Below, piece by piece: positions 36,301 to 51,300 of a DNA stretch of 64,000 bases. The translations under genes were made by a program, and so were the position numbers. The stretch covers positions 1,426,001 to 1,490,000 of the forward strand of contig OX442321.1 in the NCBI GenBank assembly GCA_949358305.1, written 5' to 3'. Position 1 is the stretch's first letter. The number at the start of each line of letters is the position of its first letter. The stretch is from Strigamia acuminata. Its lineage: Eukaryota > Arthropoda > Chilopoda > Geophilomorpha > Linotaeniidae. The notes below the pieces were generated by a model that was not told the origin of the DNA, did no database searches, and worked only from the letters and a program-made list of their open reading frames with translations.

Positions 36301-39300
36301 ATGTGGTTTCCCTATTAAACAAACGCATTTTGAAAAATAAAATCAACATTAACAAATTAAAATGGACAATTGAGCATACAAATATCATGAAACTTGCCTC
36401 AAGTGCCTACCTGACTGTTTAATATCATGATGCACTGATCAAAGTGATGATGCTCCATAGTGGATGTCGAATACAACTGAGCCAGTGAAGAAGAAGCCCT
36501 GAAATACAAATAAATTTAAATTCCTTTATCCTCAATTCTAGAAAGATCCATTGGAATACAAAACTAAGAATCAAACTCTCGCCAGAAGCCATTTTTATTG
36601 CCAAAATGATTCAAAAATGTATTTTACAATAAATTGCTTTTCACTAAATGCATTCCAAAACGAATAGCATTTCGCGAAACATAGTATATTATCCGCAGTT
36701 AATCAATAACCGATTTTTAAATTCCGCAATTATTCATTCCGTGATTATTCAGTTTATGATATCCGGATTTTAACTTTGTCATTTATTTCCGCAGTTATTA
36801 CGAAACCCCATAATTTCAATATATTTTTGAACCATATGGGTAAATAATTGTTATCGAATAGTTTGTGGTGATCTCACTTTATTTCGTAAATGTATTACCG
36901 TACTGCCTTGAATAAACGCCCGAGCATTTATTATTTTTTTTGACTCGCCCGCCAGGCGCTTATTCAAAGCCAAACGATTATTCAAGCCAGGAGTCTAACC
37001 AAAAAAAAGTTAAAAATAAATTTTGTTGAACCAATTTTTATTTTTATTTATTATTAGTAAGATGTTATAAAACATCTTACTAATTCCATTTACCGAGCAA
37101 ACCATCACAAACGGAGAAGTCACCTGCATTAGAAGTGCCAACAATTGTAGCAGCATCAATTTTTTTGCAAATTTCATGCTCTATAAAAACGTTATTCATA
37201 CGTAAATCACATATTTTCGGTAAACTCGGCGTCTAAACAAGCCAGGCGTTTATTCGGAGCCGGCGCTTATTGACTTTTCGGCTGTTGGTTGGCCGGCGCT
37301 TAATCGAGAGCCGGAGCTTAATTATGCCCGGCCCTTATTCAAGGCAGTACGGTAAATAAAAATTACCACTTAAAAGATATTGTGTATTATTTTATTTCAC
37401 AATAGTCTGGCATTATCGAAAACCGATGTTGGCACTACCATTAAATGGCAAAATAATAAACCACACAACTATGTTATTATTTTGTTTTCATGAATTTATC
37501 TTCCTTCTGTATATCCTTTATGCTTTTATATACAATTCTCTAATGTGGCTGTAACCATGAAAAAGGTTGTGCATTACCTGTTTAGTGAATCCATCCCCTG
37601 GTCTCCCAACTACACCACAGGCAGCCATAAGAATAGACATGCAACCTCCACCACAACTATGTTTTTTCGCATTTTCTCATAAACACCTTTTTAACAACAC
37701 CTACTGCTTTACCACCAAGAGCCTCTTATGTAATTCTCTCACTAAAGTGTCTTGCAGCTTTAAAGACAACAATCTATTGATTAATTTAACAGCTGCTAGT
37801 TTCTTTAAGGACTAACTATCCATCTGGAAGACTCTCCTTCACAACACTTCTGGGAATTATGTCTTCATCAACAGATCTTTTCACTTTTCTTCAAACTAAA
37901 TCTTACCTCCAAGAGAAATGCATTAAAAACTTGTGCTGGCTTCACAAGCACAACATCACTCACTGATGACATGAGCTCAAGTAACAAGAGCAACAAGCAT
38001 TCCCATTTTAATCTTAAAATAAAATTTCTTGTGACAGCAATTAACCTTTCCTTTTCTTTATCAAAATACAAGCTAAAACTAATTTCAATCTTTTGTTGTT
38101 TACTTTTTGTCAATTTTATTTAAAAATATTTTCTTTTCATTCAATGACCCATTATTTCCACATTTCATTTCCTGTTATTTTCCCACAAACATGCATTTCT
38201 TTAGCCAAGAAAGTAAATGTTTATACAAACATTTCCACTTATCTCCTTTTCTGGAAATTGGCTTCTGGATGCATAAACATTGCCAATTTTGACTTTCATT
38301 TCTCACTTATTCCCAAAGTGTTTCATATTTCATAAGCCATGTCTAGACTTCTGAAAACACTTAATTGCATCAAAGAATTCATAATCTGCACACAAAACTA
38401 ATGCTAATGCATTGATTCAAAGTTGGCAGCTTTACAAATGCCCCCATTTACACTCTTTCAGCTGAATTTCACCATTGTGATCAATTACTCTCTACTTAAC
38501 TCCACATCAAAGTGGAGTAAAAATATTGCTTCATTTACAAGAGGCAGAGAGCATGCCTGATGCAACATCTGGCGACAAAACACATTAGAGCTTTAAAAGA
38601 GTGTGTAACTAAGCAAATATAAAATTAACATTCTCATAAAAATCCATCCCAATAAATTAATAAACAAACTCAAATTAACATAAGAGTTCAGTTTTTTTTT
38701 AAATAAAATTGTACAAATAACATAAAAAACACTACTTACTTAATCTGAAAAGAGTTATTGGTGCCACGATGGTCCAGATCATGACATAAACACGCTACCA
38801 GAAGCGCCAAACATTCTAAATCACCAAGAACTTTCCAAAACTGAGCAGTCTGAAATAAAAACAAACAATAATTAGTAATTATTCTCGCAGTCCTGAATTC
38901 TGCACATAACCAAAGCCAACTGACAGGGGAAAAAATACACAACTCCGGAGTCTCTTCATTTCGTCGCCGACCATTACTCCCGAGAAGGAGATTCGTCGGT
39001 CAGGTCAGGGGTCGGCAACTTGCGGCTCGTTCGATCCTAATCCTAATCCTAAATTGTAACTTTTGGCTCTTCCGTCTCAAAAGGTTGCCGACCCCTGGGT
39101 TAGGCAACGAAATGAAGCAACTTCACAACTCCGTCCCATTTCTTTATCCATCAAACACTAGAAAGTGCATGGAGCATTACACAAGCCGAATGGCATTCCC
39201 GTAAACTAGAATTTGCTTTTAGGCAATCTTCTTCCACCGTCTCCACTTCTTGTCCTTTGGCGACTTTTTGGCCATTGTCGCAAAGATTGTTCCTGGCATA

Positions 39301-42300
39301 ATATTGAAGCCTGAGATGCCTTTACTAACTTTAGTTGCCATGGTTATTTCCCCCGGCAGCAGACGTTGCCATAGTAATGACGATAACATCTTACCGTAAT
39401 AATCGCGAACATCATTTGAGCAACATTGAAGGCGTGTCTCCAGTTGTGGTAAGTAACTTGCCTATAATTTTTCTTGACACTCAAGAGCCATCTGCACAAC
39501 ACTTCATAATCAATGTGAAATCTCTCTACTAAATCAAGGTCCAGGAACATCCTTAGACACGCTTTCAGTGTGTCTTCGTCTTCCAGGCAAAAGTCGTGGA
39601 ACTTGAAATCGTAAAGATGAAATGCTTGTGCAGATGGAATCACTTGTTTCTGCTCAGAAGAAAGGAGAAAAAAAAAACAATGTTTCAGTTGAGATAATGC
39701 TGAATACGGTTTGACAACAAGCAGGTGTTTACCTTTAACTTCTGTGCAGTTTCAAGAGGAGCTGCAGCGTGGTAGGATAACACCTCCAAAGTTACTCTTT
39801 GCTTCGCCATTGCTTTGATTGCTTTCTCGTACATTTGTGTGTTGTGGATTCCCATGCCACAAAAAATAGCAAATGCCTGAAATTTAAAGTTCAACAAAAT
39901 ACGATTACTTTTAGATGGACAATTGCCTATTTCAACTTTTGTACTGAGATAAAAATAATGTAAATCTCTGTATTAATCATCAGAAGTCTGTCTGTCTGTC
40001 TGTCTGACTGTCCGACTTCTATCTCTGAAATCGATTCTCAGATTTCAAATCCAAAAAGTGCATCCGACAACTCTCAATGCCGTGTCCCCCTTGTCAAAAC
40101 ATTAAAATAAAACTATTTTACGGACTGATAATCATCAGTGTGCAAAGGTAAAGTTAGCCCGCTGTCTTTGTATCCATTAATTTAATTGCAATAACGTTTC
40201 AGATGAGAGAGCACTTATAATCGGCCCAAGTCAGCAGAAAATCATGGTTTGGGGTTATTACTTGATTAGTTGCTTATTTGATGAAATGATTATTCTCGGG
40301 ATTGGTTGAATCCAGTCACATGACATATCAAGTAATCGACTAATCAATGTAATCAAAGTAATCAACTAATCGCTCATTTAATGAAACCCCTTATCGTATC
40401 AAAAGATTTGTTAAGATTAAACATCAAGAATGAATTATTGTTAAGAAAAAGTAATGGCTAGCGACACGCATCAGGTGATTCCGAGTATGCCACAAACTAC
40501 TTATCCACAATTTTTGGAAAAGCTTTTATACACAATGGACTTAAAATGAAAGTATGGACATGGGAACCATTGCTTTATTGAATGCGCCTATGCTAAACTT
40601 TCAACTTTTTGTTACACAACATCATAAAGAAGTAAAAAAAACTCATTTACAAATAGCACCATCTGTTTTTAAAATAAAGTTGCTGTCTTCTATCAACGAC
40701 AAACAACACTTTAGAACAGCGAATCTCTTTTATCTAGATTAATTTACTTCCCTTTTAAGCCAGAAAAATGCTAAAGACCCTGCATCCATTCCATTGGAGA
40801 CACAGTAAAAAAGCTCTTCATTATTGTTTATGGATCACTACACGCATTCACTCTCTTAAAACTAAAAGCATCTTATGGCCATTATAATACCCTGCTGCAC
40901 TGTCGATTTTCCCGCCTCTAATATTTTCTGAATGTCAACCAGGATGTGTCACATAGGGGTTATATTCCTGAGGGAAAGGCACTTCTAGTCATCCATTAAA
41001 CAAAAACTGTTTGTTTTTATCCCCCATGTCAACCCAAACTCATGTCTTCACCATTTATTCCAACCAATTGGTTCCCAGTTCCTTAGCCCCATATATCTTT
41101 ATTCAACTAACACTGTTTTCTTGATTTAACAGACACTGTCTGAAGTTAATCGTAGAATCGAACGCTTTAAGCACATACTTACAACTTTTAAATATAAATC
41201 TTCTATTCCTTAGTACAGTCGAAACTCTTTATAACAAATCGCAAGGAACTCAAAAAATCGATTTGTTATAACAAGTCCAAACCAGCCATTTTTAGGTATT
41301 CGTTATATCGATAATTCGTTACATCGCGATTCGTTATAAAGAGTTTTTTTGTGTATTGCCCAGGTACACAAATGAAACAGAAGTAAATTCTTTATTGTCT
41401 GGTAACCTGGCCAACTGTCACTAGGGAAAAAAGATGGAAGCTGCATGATGTCTTATACATTGTTTTGTTGCCAATACAATGTACTTTTTCAATGCACTTA
41501 AACCTGCATAATTCCTTGTGGTGTCAATACACCACAAGTTTCGACTGTAGTGCCAACTTAAATAAATTCCTTTACCACCTATGCCAAAAACCATTTTTTG
41601 GAGAATTTATGAAAATGATTTTATTATTTGCCTATTTCATTCTTTTGTTGAAATTTACTCAGCGTTTGTTCAAATTGAATTTCCAAAGTCCTTAATAGAA
41701 AACTGGCAAAGCACACACAACATACGTCTAGCCCATTGGCTGATTACCACAAAGGCCCACGGGGCGCTCCCATGGGGCCTCAAAATGCTATGGTGAGTGT
41801 GAAATTGCACAAGTGAAACTGTCAAAACTCAATTTAAGAAAAAATATTTGGTCATAAATTTTACCATCAGCTTTTAACCCATTGCCTACCACTCCCCCAA
41901 TGATCAAGGGGGCCATCTAGTATACAGCTGGGGCCTGCAGGTCTAGCCTGCCCTGAAAAATGCACCAATCAGGTCCCAAACATCAGTACAATTATGTTTG
42001 ACATCATCAGAAATTGGAAATATATTGCAACGCACTCAAGGCCGGCTCCAGGTCTATAAGTGTTCTGTTCAATTACCGTATTTTACCGAGTAAGAGCCGC
42101 GGCTCTTGTTCAAAACTGCCACTTTCAGCTGCGGCTATTAATCGAGGGCGGCTCTTATTTTAAATACTGGCCGATATCTCAATGTAACATTTGTTGAACG
42201 TTCGAAATCTCAATGTTATGTTCATTGAACGTTTGTTATGTATGCTCTAGGTCAGGTCAGAGGTCAGCAACCTGCGGCTCTTTCGATGTCAAGATGCGGC

Positions 42301-45300
42301 TCTCCAGTTCCACGCGCAAATATTAATAATTATATTATTTTATTTTCAAAACTCATAAAAAATATTATACTGCAAAAAAAAATCAAATTTATATACCTAA
42401 TCCTTTGTATAATGTTAGTGGCTCTTTAAAAACTGGACAATTTTGTAAATTGTAACTTTTGGCTCTTCCGTCTCAAAAGGTTGCCGACTCCTGCTCTAGG
42501 TTCGTAGATTTAACGTATATTTAAGTCATTTTGTGCGTTTCGTTCCCATTTGATTCGTTTCTCGATACACTAGTAATAATAACCTCGTTGTAGCCGTCCT
42601 GAAATAATAGCCGCGTTTATTATTCAAGGGCAGTTCTTATATCAAATCGCCTCTCTCGGTCGTAGCTCTTATTCGAGGGCGGCTACAATTCGAGGGTGAC
42701 TCTTAATCGGTAAAATAGGGTATTTTTAGATTCTAGTGTTTGTTTTCTTTAAACAGCAAACAGCATTAACATTAGGATAACCACAACAACGTTGTCCTTA
42801 CTCCTACTGGCTAAGCCGGATTACGCCTAACAGGGGATCGTGCTCTACTATGCAGAAAACTAGTTTTATTTATTTTCAATGTATTTTAGTATAAAAAGTG
42901 ATTAGAGTGATAGATTTTATTTATTTGATAATAAATGGTTGATGTGGTTTTTGGCTGTTTTTGATATCATTCTGTTTACAGAAACAGTAAAAACCTAAAC
43001 TTTAAAAGCGTTTATTAAAAATGGACCTTTTTTGTTCGTAGTGCTTTAAGGCGGGCCCTGAATGCACTCTGTGCAAAGTGTCGCTAATCTGGCCCAAACT
43101 AGCTTCACTTATTCACGAGCAAAAGTTCTCTAAGGACATTTGCTCATTTGGAGACTGCATTTTTTAAGCGACGATTAACTTTTCAATCTAAACTTGCTTT
43201 CTCAGTGAGACCTATGGGTGTCTTTATTGCACCAGTACTTTCATTGCTAAAAAGCATTTTCATTCTCCTCTTCAAGGCATCAAGTCTTTTTACACAGAAT
43301 AATAACATCAATAAAGCAGCATGAAATTATATTACAGTCCCCGAAGTGTGTACACCAACCCCCATTAGCACCGTTATATCTTGACCGCTGTAGCCTCTGA
43401 AGAAACTACAAGCGCAGTTACGTGCAGCCCATGCATAGTTCAACCAAAGACGTCGAAAAGAAGAATTTGAAATTGTTGTTATTTTGTGTCACCTGGCTCC
43501 AATGTTTATGCAAATCCCGTTTGAAAGTCTCCACCGCCAGGGGAGTTGTCCTGTAATCTCGCCGACCCAGAATGTGTAATGGGACTTCCGATTCTAACGT
43601 TAGCTTAAAGAATTATTGCGATCTACTTCCAACCGTTATCAACAGAAATCAGGCTAGCTTATGTAAGATTAATCTCGGTCCAATTTAAAAAATGACGGCT
43701 GATTGAGTCTGCTTTCAGCCAGTGAGCATGCGCACAACATTTAAGCAACAAAACATGTTTAACAGCAATTTTAAACATGCTGTTTGAATGCAGCTGGTGT
43801 TGTCCAATGTAATCTTGTGCTTTCTTAAAAAAATATAATTTATTTCCAGCATTTTATGTCAAAAATGTTTAACTTCCTTTGCATATTTCAGTTGAAACTC
43901 CAGTCTGCGACCAGTATCTTGATGCCAAAATCAAACACTAAATTCCATTTTTGGCTCACTAAAACACAAACTCTAACATTATTTATTGCACCATGCCGGT
44001 CAATTGTTTCAATAAGAACGCAGAAGTTAAACAGCATTGGGCCTATACTCTGGCCATGTGTATGTTTGACCTAAATCCGAGCCTCATAACTCACTCTGTG
44101 CTGCCACCAGGAAAAATAGTTCAGTTTATTGCTTGCTTCTTCCAGAAATCTTAGAACGTTCGCTTACTATTTTCAGTACATCGGTTGCAATCCTGGTGTT
44201 TGGATCTATTTTCTTGTATCACTACACCAGAGAAAAGGCTCGGATTTAGGCCAAACTTACACATGGCCAGAGTATAGTTAGTATCTGGACAGATGACCAG
44301 CTGGCAATTTCTGTTGTTTCTCATCCTTATCTGACTAAAGTACTGTTTCTAGGGCAATACTCTGTCCCGATACAACGTTGTCCTAATTCAAGCCGTATCA
44401 CTGGTGTAGTGGCACAAAAAAGTAGCCCATAACACCAGAATTGTTAACTAACTAGGCAAAACAACCATTAAAAAACTAAACCTTTGTTTACCTGCCAAAA
44501 GAAACCAAAAAACTGAATGAATGATTAAAAGGAAAAAAAGCTTATTTTAGCAAATGAAATAAATATTTTATTACCAAATAAATAAAATCCATCATTCTAA
44601 TCACTTTTTACACTGAAATTCATTGAAAATAAACAGAACTACTTTTCCACGTAGTAGAGCACAGTCCACAGTTAGGCGTAATCCGGCTCAACCAATCGGA
44701 AAATAGGACAACGTTGTATCGGGACAGAGTATAGAACATCTGCCACCTATCTCCAACTGAGATTTCTGTGGTTTTCCCAGCTCTCAGTGCAAATGCAAGG
44801 TTGGGTCCTTAAGAAAGGCTTCCCACTGATTGTGGCATGCTTGACCTAAACCCCACATAAGTATTCTACTTGTACTTACGGAGCCATAACCATGCTAAGT
44901 GTCACACTACTAACACTGTATTACCTGGTTTTAAGCTCAGTGTTAAACACAACGTATATTTACAGGTTTGATAGTGAAAGGGTTAACGGTGTCATTACCT
45001 GTAATTATTTCTAAAAATCATTCCTTTGTTGCGTTTATGAATGCACAGACATGGCTTTTTCACTTTGAATTAGACAAAGATTCCGGGCGCAAAACAATTG
45101 ATTTTCAATCCTTCTTTTCAGAGTTATACTAAAGAAGCAATTTCATTTGAAGAAAAACATCTCAAAGCATTTTAGTTGCCAGCAAATAAAGTACAGGAAT
45201 AGATTAAAGAACCAGAAAGATTGGATCCTATAAAAATGGTGGATGTGGCAATCAATCTAGCCAGAAAAAAGCAATTGAAGCTGAAAATTGCAAGTATACA

Positions 45301-48300
45301 GGAAAATAAGTAGCCAAAATCTGCTGTATTTTTACTTTTTCAGAATTCAAATATTAAATACATTTAATGACAATAGAGAGTTTGTGGACATGCGTTTTTC
45401 CTTATAAAAATTCGTTCTTGTGATCTTATAGTGTTATAACCTTATGAGGTTACGAACTTGGTTGCGGCAAGTTTCCTTAAGGAAATGACATCTGATTGGT
45501 TGCTTTATTTTATAAGGTACTCTCATAAAAATCGATTTTCCTTATGCTTACAGTCCATCCTTATTGTTATGACGCCATAAGGTCATAAGGATGGTCGTTT
45601 ATAAGGAAAATGACATGTCCGCAAACTCCCTATTAATGTCGCTCTTAAGGCTCGTTTACATTGTTGCAAAATTTAGCACGCGAAATGGTCGCGCCCAAAA
45701 ATTTGCTCCTCATGTTCTCAATGAAGCAACGAGAAATGATAAAGTAAAGTCTCGTTTCAGACGAGATTGTGCGAGATAACAACTAATTGAATAAGAGAGA
45801 ATTCCGTCTCACTTGTCCAACGTGGTGCTGCCATTTTGAATCAATTGTGAAGTTGGTGACGACATATGCTATCTCGTCTGTCATTGGCCAACGCGTGCAA
45901 ACTTTCCAAGCAAAGCAAAAAAGTAGACTTCAAGTCTACTCTGAAATTTCGCATGTGAAGGGTAGCCACACGAACTTTCACGCGCGAAACTGTCGCGTTC
46001 GCATCAATTCAAACGCAAATTCGCAACAATGTAAACAAACCTTTAAACTTACAAACAATTAACTAAAACCATAGGCCTTTTCGATCCAACGATAGGAAAT
46101 AGCGCACTCTTATACTCAGCCAGAGTATAGATGTTTTTATATTAATTACATTTTATTTAGAATTTAGTTAGGAGGAGAAAAAGAGATTCAGGTTTTTGAT
46201 CGGAGAAAAACCTGGCACTGTGTGACCAGACCAATCAATGGAGAATGCAGGGTTGATTTTTACACTTTCTACTGCAGAACACGTTGAGGAAAGGAAAAAA
46301 ACTGCAATGAACTTTCCAACGTGCCACGAGAGGCAAATAAGCGTTTAGGTGGGAAAACCAATTTCCTTGGCCAATTGTTAAACCATGCCGGCATCTCTTA
46401 AAAACTAAACTTTACACAATATTTCTCTTCAGTTACAAGAAGATAAAAATATCCTGAGAAGCTTATAACTATCTATGAACCCATTCTCACAAAATGGAAA
46501 AAAAATATCCAATTTTGGAAAACTAATTTGCCTAATTTTCCACAGAAAACAAACCTAATATGCAAAACTAATGCAACACAACAACTTGTGAAACTGGGCA
46601 GTTTAATTTATCAAAACCCTTTGTTATTTAAACTAGATAGGAAATGTTTTGTATACATCACACAGCGATGGACAAAGGTGGGAGAAATGAGTATTTGTTT
46701 TATTGCTGTCCAGCAATGGGATCTAGAATGTCTGAAGGGTAAGGTTTTGCATATAAAATAGCCTGCACCCAACTCTGTTTTTACAGTCTATTTTTTTTAC
46801 AAAATTTTTATTTCACACGATCTAAACGCAAATATCTCGAAAACGAAAGCTCGGATCGTCAAAAACTAAACACCAAACAAAAAAGCGGGAAAAACTGCAA
46901 CAGAAACATTAATTAAACAACACTGCCCACAACTAACAATTAAAATGTATTTAATTGAACAATTCCTGTAAACTATCACTTTAAACTGCGTGATCGAACT
47001 CGCTGCTTCCAGCGCAGTCCGTTTATTTTAATGATGATTAATTATGGTTAATAATTTATTTTAGCGATAATTTAGTGAGCATTAAACAGCCATTTTAAAA
47101 TTAAGCCCTTCCCTATTGGTTGAGAAGGATCACCAGTTCACTATTTTATAAGAAATCACTTTTCCAGTCACTTCTCCTTTTCAATTTTCAACCCACCAAT
47201 TGTCTCACTCCAATTTTTGTAATCTGGTCGTGTCTTGTACTTTTATCCCATGCTTTTAATCTTTGGCCTTTTGTAAATCCTTCTATTACTTTTAAAAAAA
47301 ATCTTGTCATTGTGTCTGCAGTTGTCTGCTTTCAGGACATCACTACACCACAGGAGACAGCTTGCGTTGTTGATTTTATTGGATCTAGATAAAAACTATT
47401 TCTTGTTGCCAGAAAACCCAGCTTAGACACAACTTTTTCCCAAGTTCACAATGACTAGACCAATGCCAACCTTGTCTTCAGTGTTCTTCTTCTGGGGTTA
47501 ATCGTGCAATTCAAACCGACAAGTGTGTGGTTATTTCTAGCAATGTTGGTCTCTTGGCCTTTCCTAGACTTTAATTTTAACACCTGTGCCTTTTCCAATA
47601 ACACTCACATTTGCCAACCATATTTTACCTGTGGAGAGTAAAAATATTCATTTTGGACCCTTTAACTCTCGGAGGCTTAAGGCTATACGCGTTTAGGGAC
47701 AAGCAGTTTCTTGAATAGGAAATTTTATTTCCTGTTCATTTTTTTGCTGAAAATTTGTGACTATGTTTATATGATGATAAGACTTTAACTCGCATGAAAT
47801 TTATATTAATTCGTTATTTATTTAATTAATTATTCTAAATTGAAATTTTCTGCCTCTTAAAGCTCCAGCATAACTTTAAAGCTGGCTTTGCTGCATTAGT
47901 AAAAAGCGCTTCAGCTAACGGCTTTTACCAATAGTGTTTAAAACTACCACCAGATGATTCAAATTTAGTTTTATTGTTTGCACCTTCTATAAAGTTAGTT
48001 GCAAACTAAAAACAAACTAAATGCCGCTTTAAGCAATCATCCTGAAAATTGTCCCTAAACATGTAATGCTTTAAACCAAAAGGGGAATATTTCACCCTTA
48101 TGCCTAAGAGGGTTAACTGCAATTTTGTGACAAAAACTGAAGGAAAAGTTAAGTGACTAAAAAAGAAAATTGATGAGTATAGGAACTCGCTCTCTTCCCT
48201 CACTTGTCCACCCTGACTCACCATCCTTCTTAATGTCAACTGGAACATCCTTCATCCTTTTAGGAAAAATTAAACCTCTTGTAACCATAAATAACTGTCC

Positions 48301-51300
48301 TAACATCCCTTAACTTATCCCAATAAATCAAAACATTAAAAAAAAAGTCAATTTCAACTGTAATCCCTTATAGACAAGACATAAATCATTATAAGCTTCA
48401 CTTTCCTCAACTCTTTTTTTTATGTTTTTAAACAGGTGACACATCATTAAACTCCTGAATACAAGCCATTTTCAATCAAAAACTATGCAAAGGCATTTAA
48501 AAGAGATCCGGGGCTTCCATACTAACAAATTGGCAGCCCCACACCATCCAATCCAATACTAATGACATGGCTTCTTTAACTGAATGTGGGAGTCGCGAAT
48601 GGCCTCAAACATGCTTCCACCATTTTGTACTACCTGAGGTCGCGTAAAAATTTCTCAAGCAAAAAAAAGTTGCAAATGGAAAAAGTTTACGAAGCCCTAG
48701 TCTACAGGCCCACCTTTACCATTGGGCTAACTGGGCTGCAGCCCAGGTCTGCCGGGCAGAGAAGGGTGCTGGGCAGAGAAGAGTGCCAGGCGCCTCCTAC
48801 AGAGAGTGTTCATGAGTGTTCAAATATAAGCTGAACTTGTAGGCCCGTTTCTACACATTGTTGATAGTGTGTGAAACACATGGGTGCTATAGGTCAAGGG
48901 ACGCCAATCCAGGTGGCATTTTTTCCGTATAGATGCATTTTTAAGTCCGAAAATGCATTTTTGGGTCTGAAAATGCCTTTTTTTGGTTTGAATTTATTTT
49001 TCACAAAAATGCTTACCGGTACTTCTTTTAAAGGGGGGTGAGAGTGGGGCATCGACATGCCCAAAAAACACGAGTGCACTATAAGTATATCCTCGGAACG
49101 GGCCTTTAAAATTGTACATGTAAAAATGTTTTTTTTAAATTAAGACAAGAGGCAAGGGGTGCCTGATTTTTTTTTAAGCCAAGGGCGCTGAAAAGTGTCA
49201 AGATGGCCCTGCTGGGAATCGTGTGTGTAGTACGGACTGCGCAGTTTGAATTTAGCATCAAGATACCGGGCACAAACTGTAAGTATTTTAACTTGCAATA
49301 AAACACTTTTACATTTCAAAAGACAACATTAAATTTTTAAAAACAAAGCTTTTCAATCCAGCTGGCATCACCAAGTTCCCAAGTATTTTTTATTGCAGAA
49401 AGCCTTTCAACCCTTTAAGTAGTTAAATGGTGCTTAAAGGAACCACGATCCATTTAAGTTGTAATGCTGCTCATGCATGTATTCCTAGATTGCAAACAAG
49501 CTACCATATGCATTGTAACAAAAATTACTTGTGGACAGTGTTCTTTTTTGTGATTATTATGCAATTTGAAATAAAAATAAAATGCTGAGTAACAAAGCTT
49601 CAAGAAGAACAAAAGCACAAAAAGTCAAAAATTCAAGAAACTTCCTGAACCCGATATCTCGATGCCAAATTCAGACCCTAATTTCCTGTTTTTTTTTTTC
49701 AAGTCTAAAATTGTCTATTGTGCACAAGTGAATGGTGCCAGTTGTTATTTCTAAAAATCATGTATTTTTTGGTTTTGCGTGGAAACAGACGACAAAAACA
49801 ATTACTTTGAAGACAAGTAAACATCTGTAATGCATAGGCGCATTACATATTATGCTGGGCGCACACATACAGCGATTTCGCATTGCGTCGCAATTTCGCA
49901 AGCGAAATCGCCCTGTGAATCGCGCGCAAGGCTACACACATGTAGCTATTTCAGCTCTGCGATTTCAATCTTATGACGTCATTCATGATCCGAAAAACCT
50001 GACCGCCATTTCGGTTGAGAATGTTGATGAAATGACGTCATTTCACACAGCTCACCGATTGGCTGCGACACAAATCGCAGGCAAAATAGTACTTGGAACA
50101 AGTACTATTTCGCAAAGTAGATTTCAAACCGGCGCGAAGGAAATAACGTCATCTGCGCATGTGCAATGGCAACGCGATTGCGACGCGATGCAAAATCGCG
50201 GTATGTGTGCGCCCAGCATTAGACTTCTAAACCCCTTCTAAACTTTTCTGTATAGAATTGTAGAAAACAACATTCGTGACCAAACCGAATGTTGGAACAG
50301 TGAAGTTACGAGATTTAACTCGTCTCAAATGCGCGATATAAATGCTTCCGGAAATGACGTCATATTACGTAAAAGAGAAATGAGGCCGGAAGTGCGCGGA
50401 CAGACGGACATGACCGTTTTAATAGACTTTCTAAACATTAGGTTTAGAAGTCTAAAAAAGATACGGAGTACATTTTAGCAATCTACTGTACACTTTAGCG
50501 ACTCCAAATTCCATTGAGCCAAATTGAGCACTATGTTTTAGCAACACATCGGCTTAGCAACCAATATGTTTTAGTGACATACCGGTAAAGTCATTGTCCC
50601 TAATGTTAGGTCTGTAAAGTGAACCACCGTCAAACAGACAGCAGTTTTTCAGTTCGATTTTTGTACCCGAGATACACTAGTGAATATCCGCAATTTCCAT
50701 ATGAAAATAACCAAATATTCCTACCTCCAAAAAATGTTCATCGTTTTGAGTGAAGGGCATGTCATCTGGTTTATTGATTAGTTGTATGATGCCAATGATA
50801 TTCCCAGCTGCATTTTTGATTGGCATGCAAAGAATGCTTCTGGTCTTAAACTGACAAGCCTCGTCCACCTGCAAATCCAAAATTTCAGAGGTATAAGAAA
50901 AATCACTGGAATTAACAGTGATGGGTTTAAAAATCTGCCAACATCCCCTCTATTGTACAAATGCTGATGACATCCAGGGCCGGCTCATACATCGGTTTTT
51001 CTGGCCTCAGACCGAAGCCCCGCGCTCTGAGGGGCCCCGCTCTTAAAAATTTCTTAAGAAACTTGATAAGTTTTTCACCAAAAAAATTCTGAAGAGCCTG
51101 ATAATAACTTTTGTGAAGTGTCCTGAGACCCCACAAAACATCCAGCCGGCCCTGATAACATCTATAAAACATGATGACTGATTTCCATTGAAAGAAAATT
51201 TGGGGTCTTTGGGTCTTAGGGGCCTTTGCAGCTAATAGCGCGAGATCCTAGGTGCCTACCCCTAAAACCACCACCACAGTCGAGCCTCGTTATAACGAAT

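Larger units (their letters stand above)
43996..44880 (+). mobile_element. 5S-derived SINE, copy C, split by two MITEs
   Basis: Three pieces (43996-44045, 44275-44357, 44732-44880) rejoin into the same head-body order as the 9.2 kb copy: CAGAAGTTAAACAGCATTGG, TAGTTAGTATCTGGACAG, then GAACATCTGCCACC and GTGGTTTTCCCAG. The first interruption (44046-44274) sits inside the 5S head and the second (44358-44731) in the body. Removing both restores an alignment with no length change. Confidence 0.8.

Noticed and set aside
49852-50241. A 129-codon plus-strand frame
   Set aside because: It coincides almost exactly with a Harbinger-like MITE and its CpG-rich palindromes.
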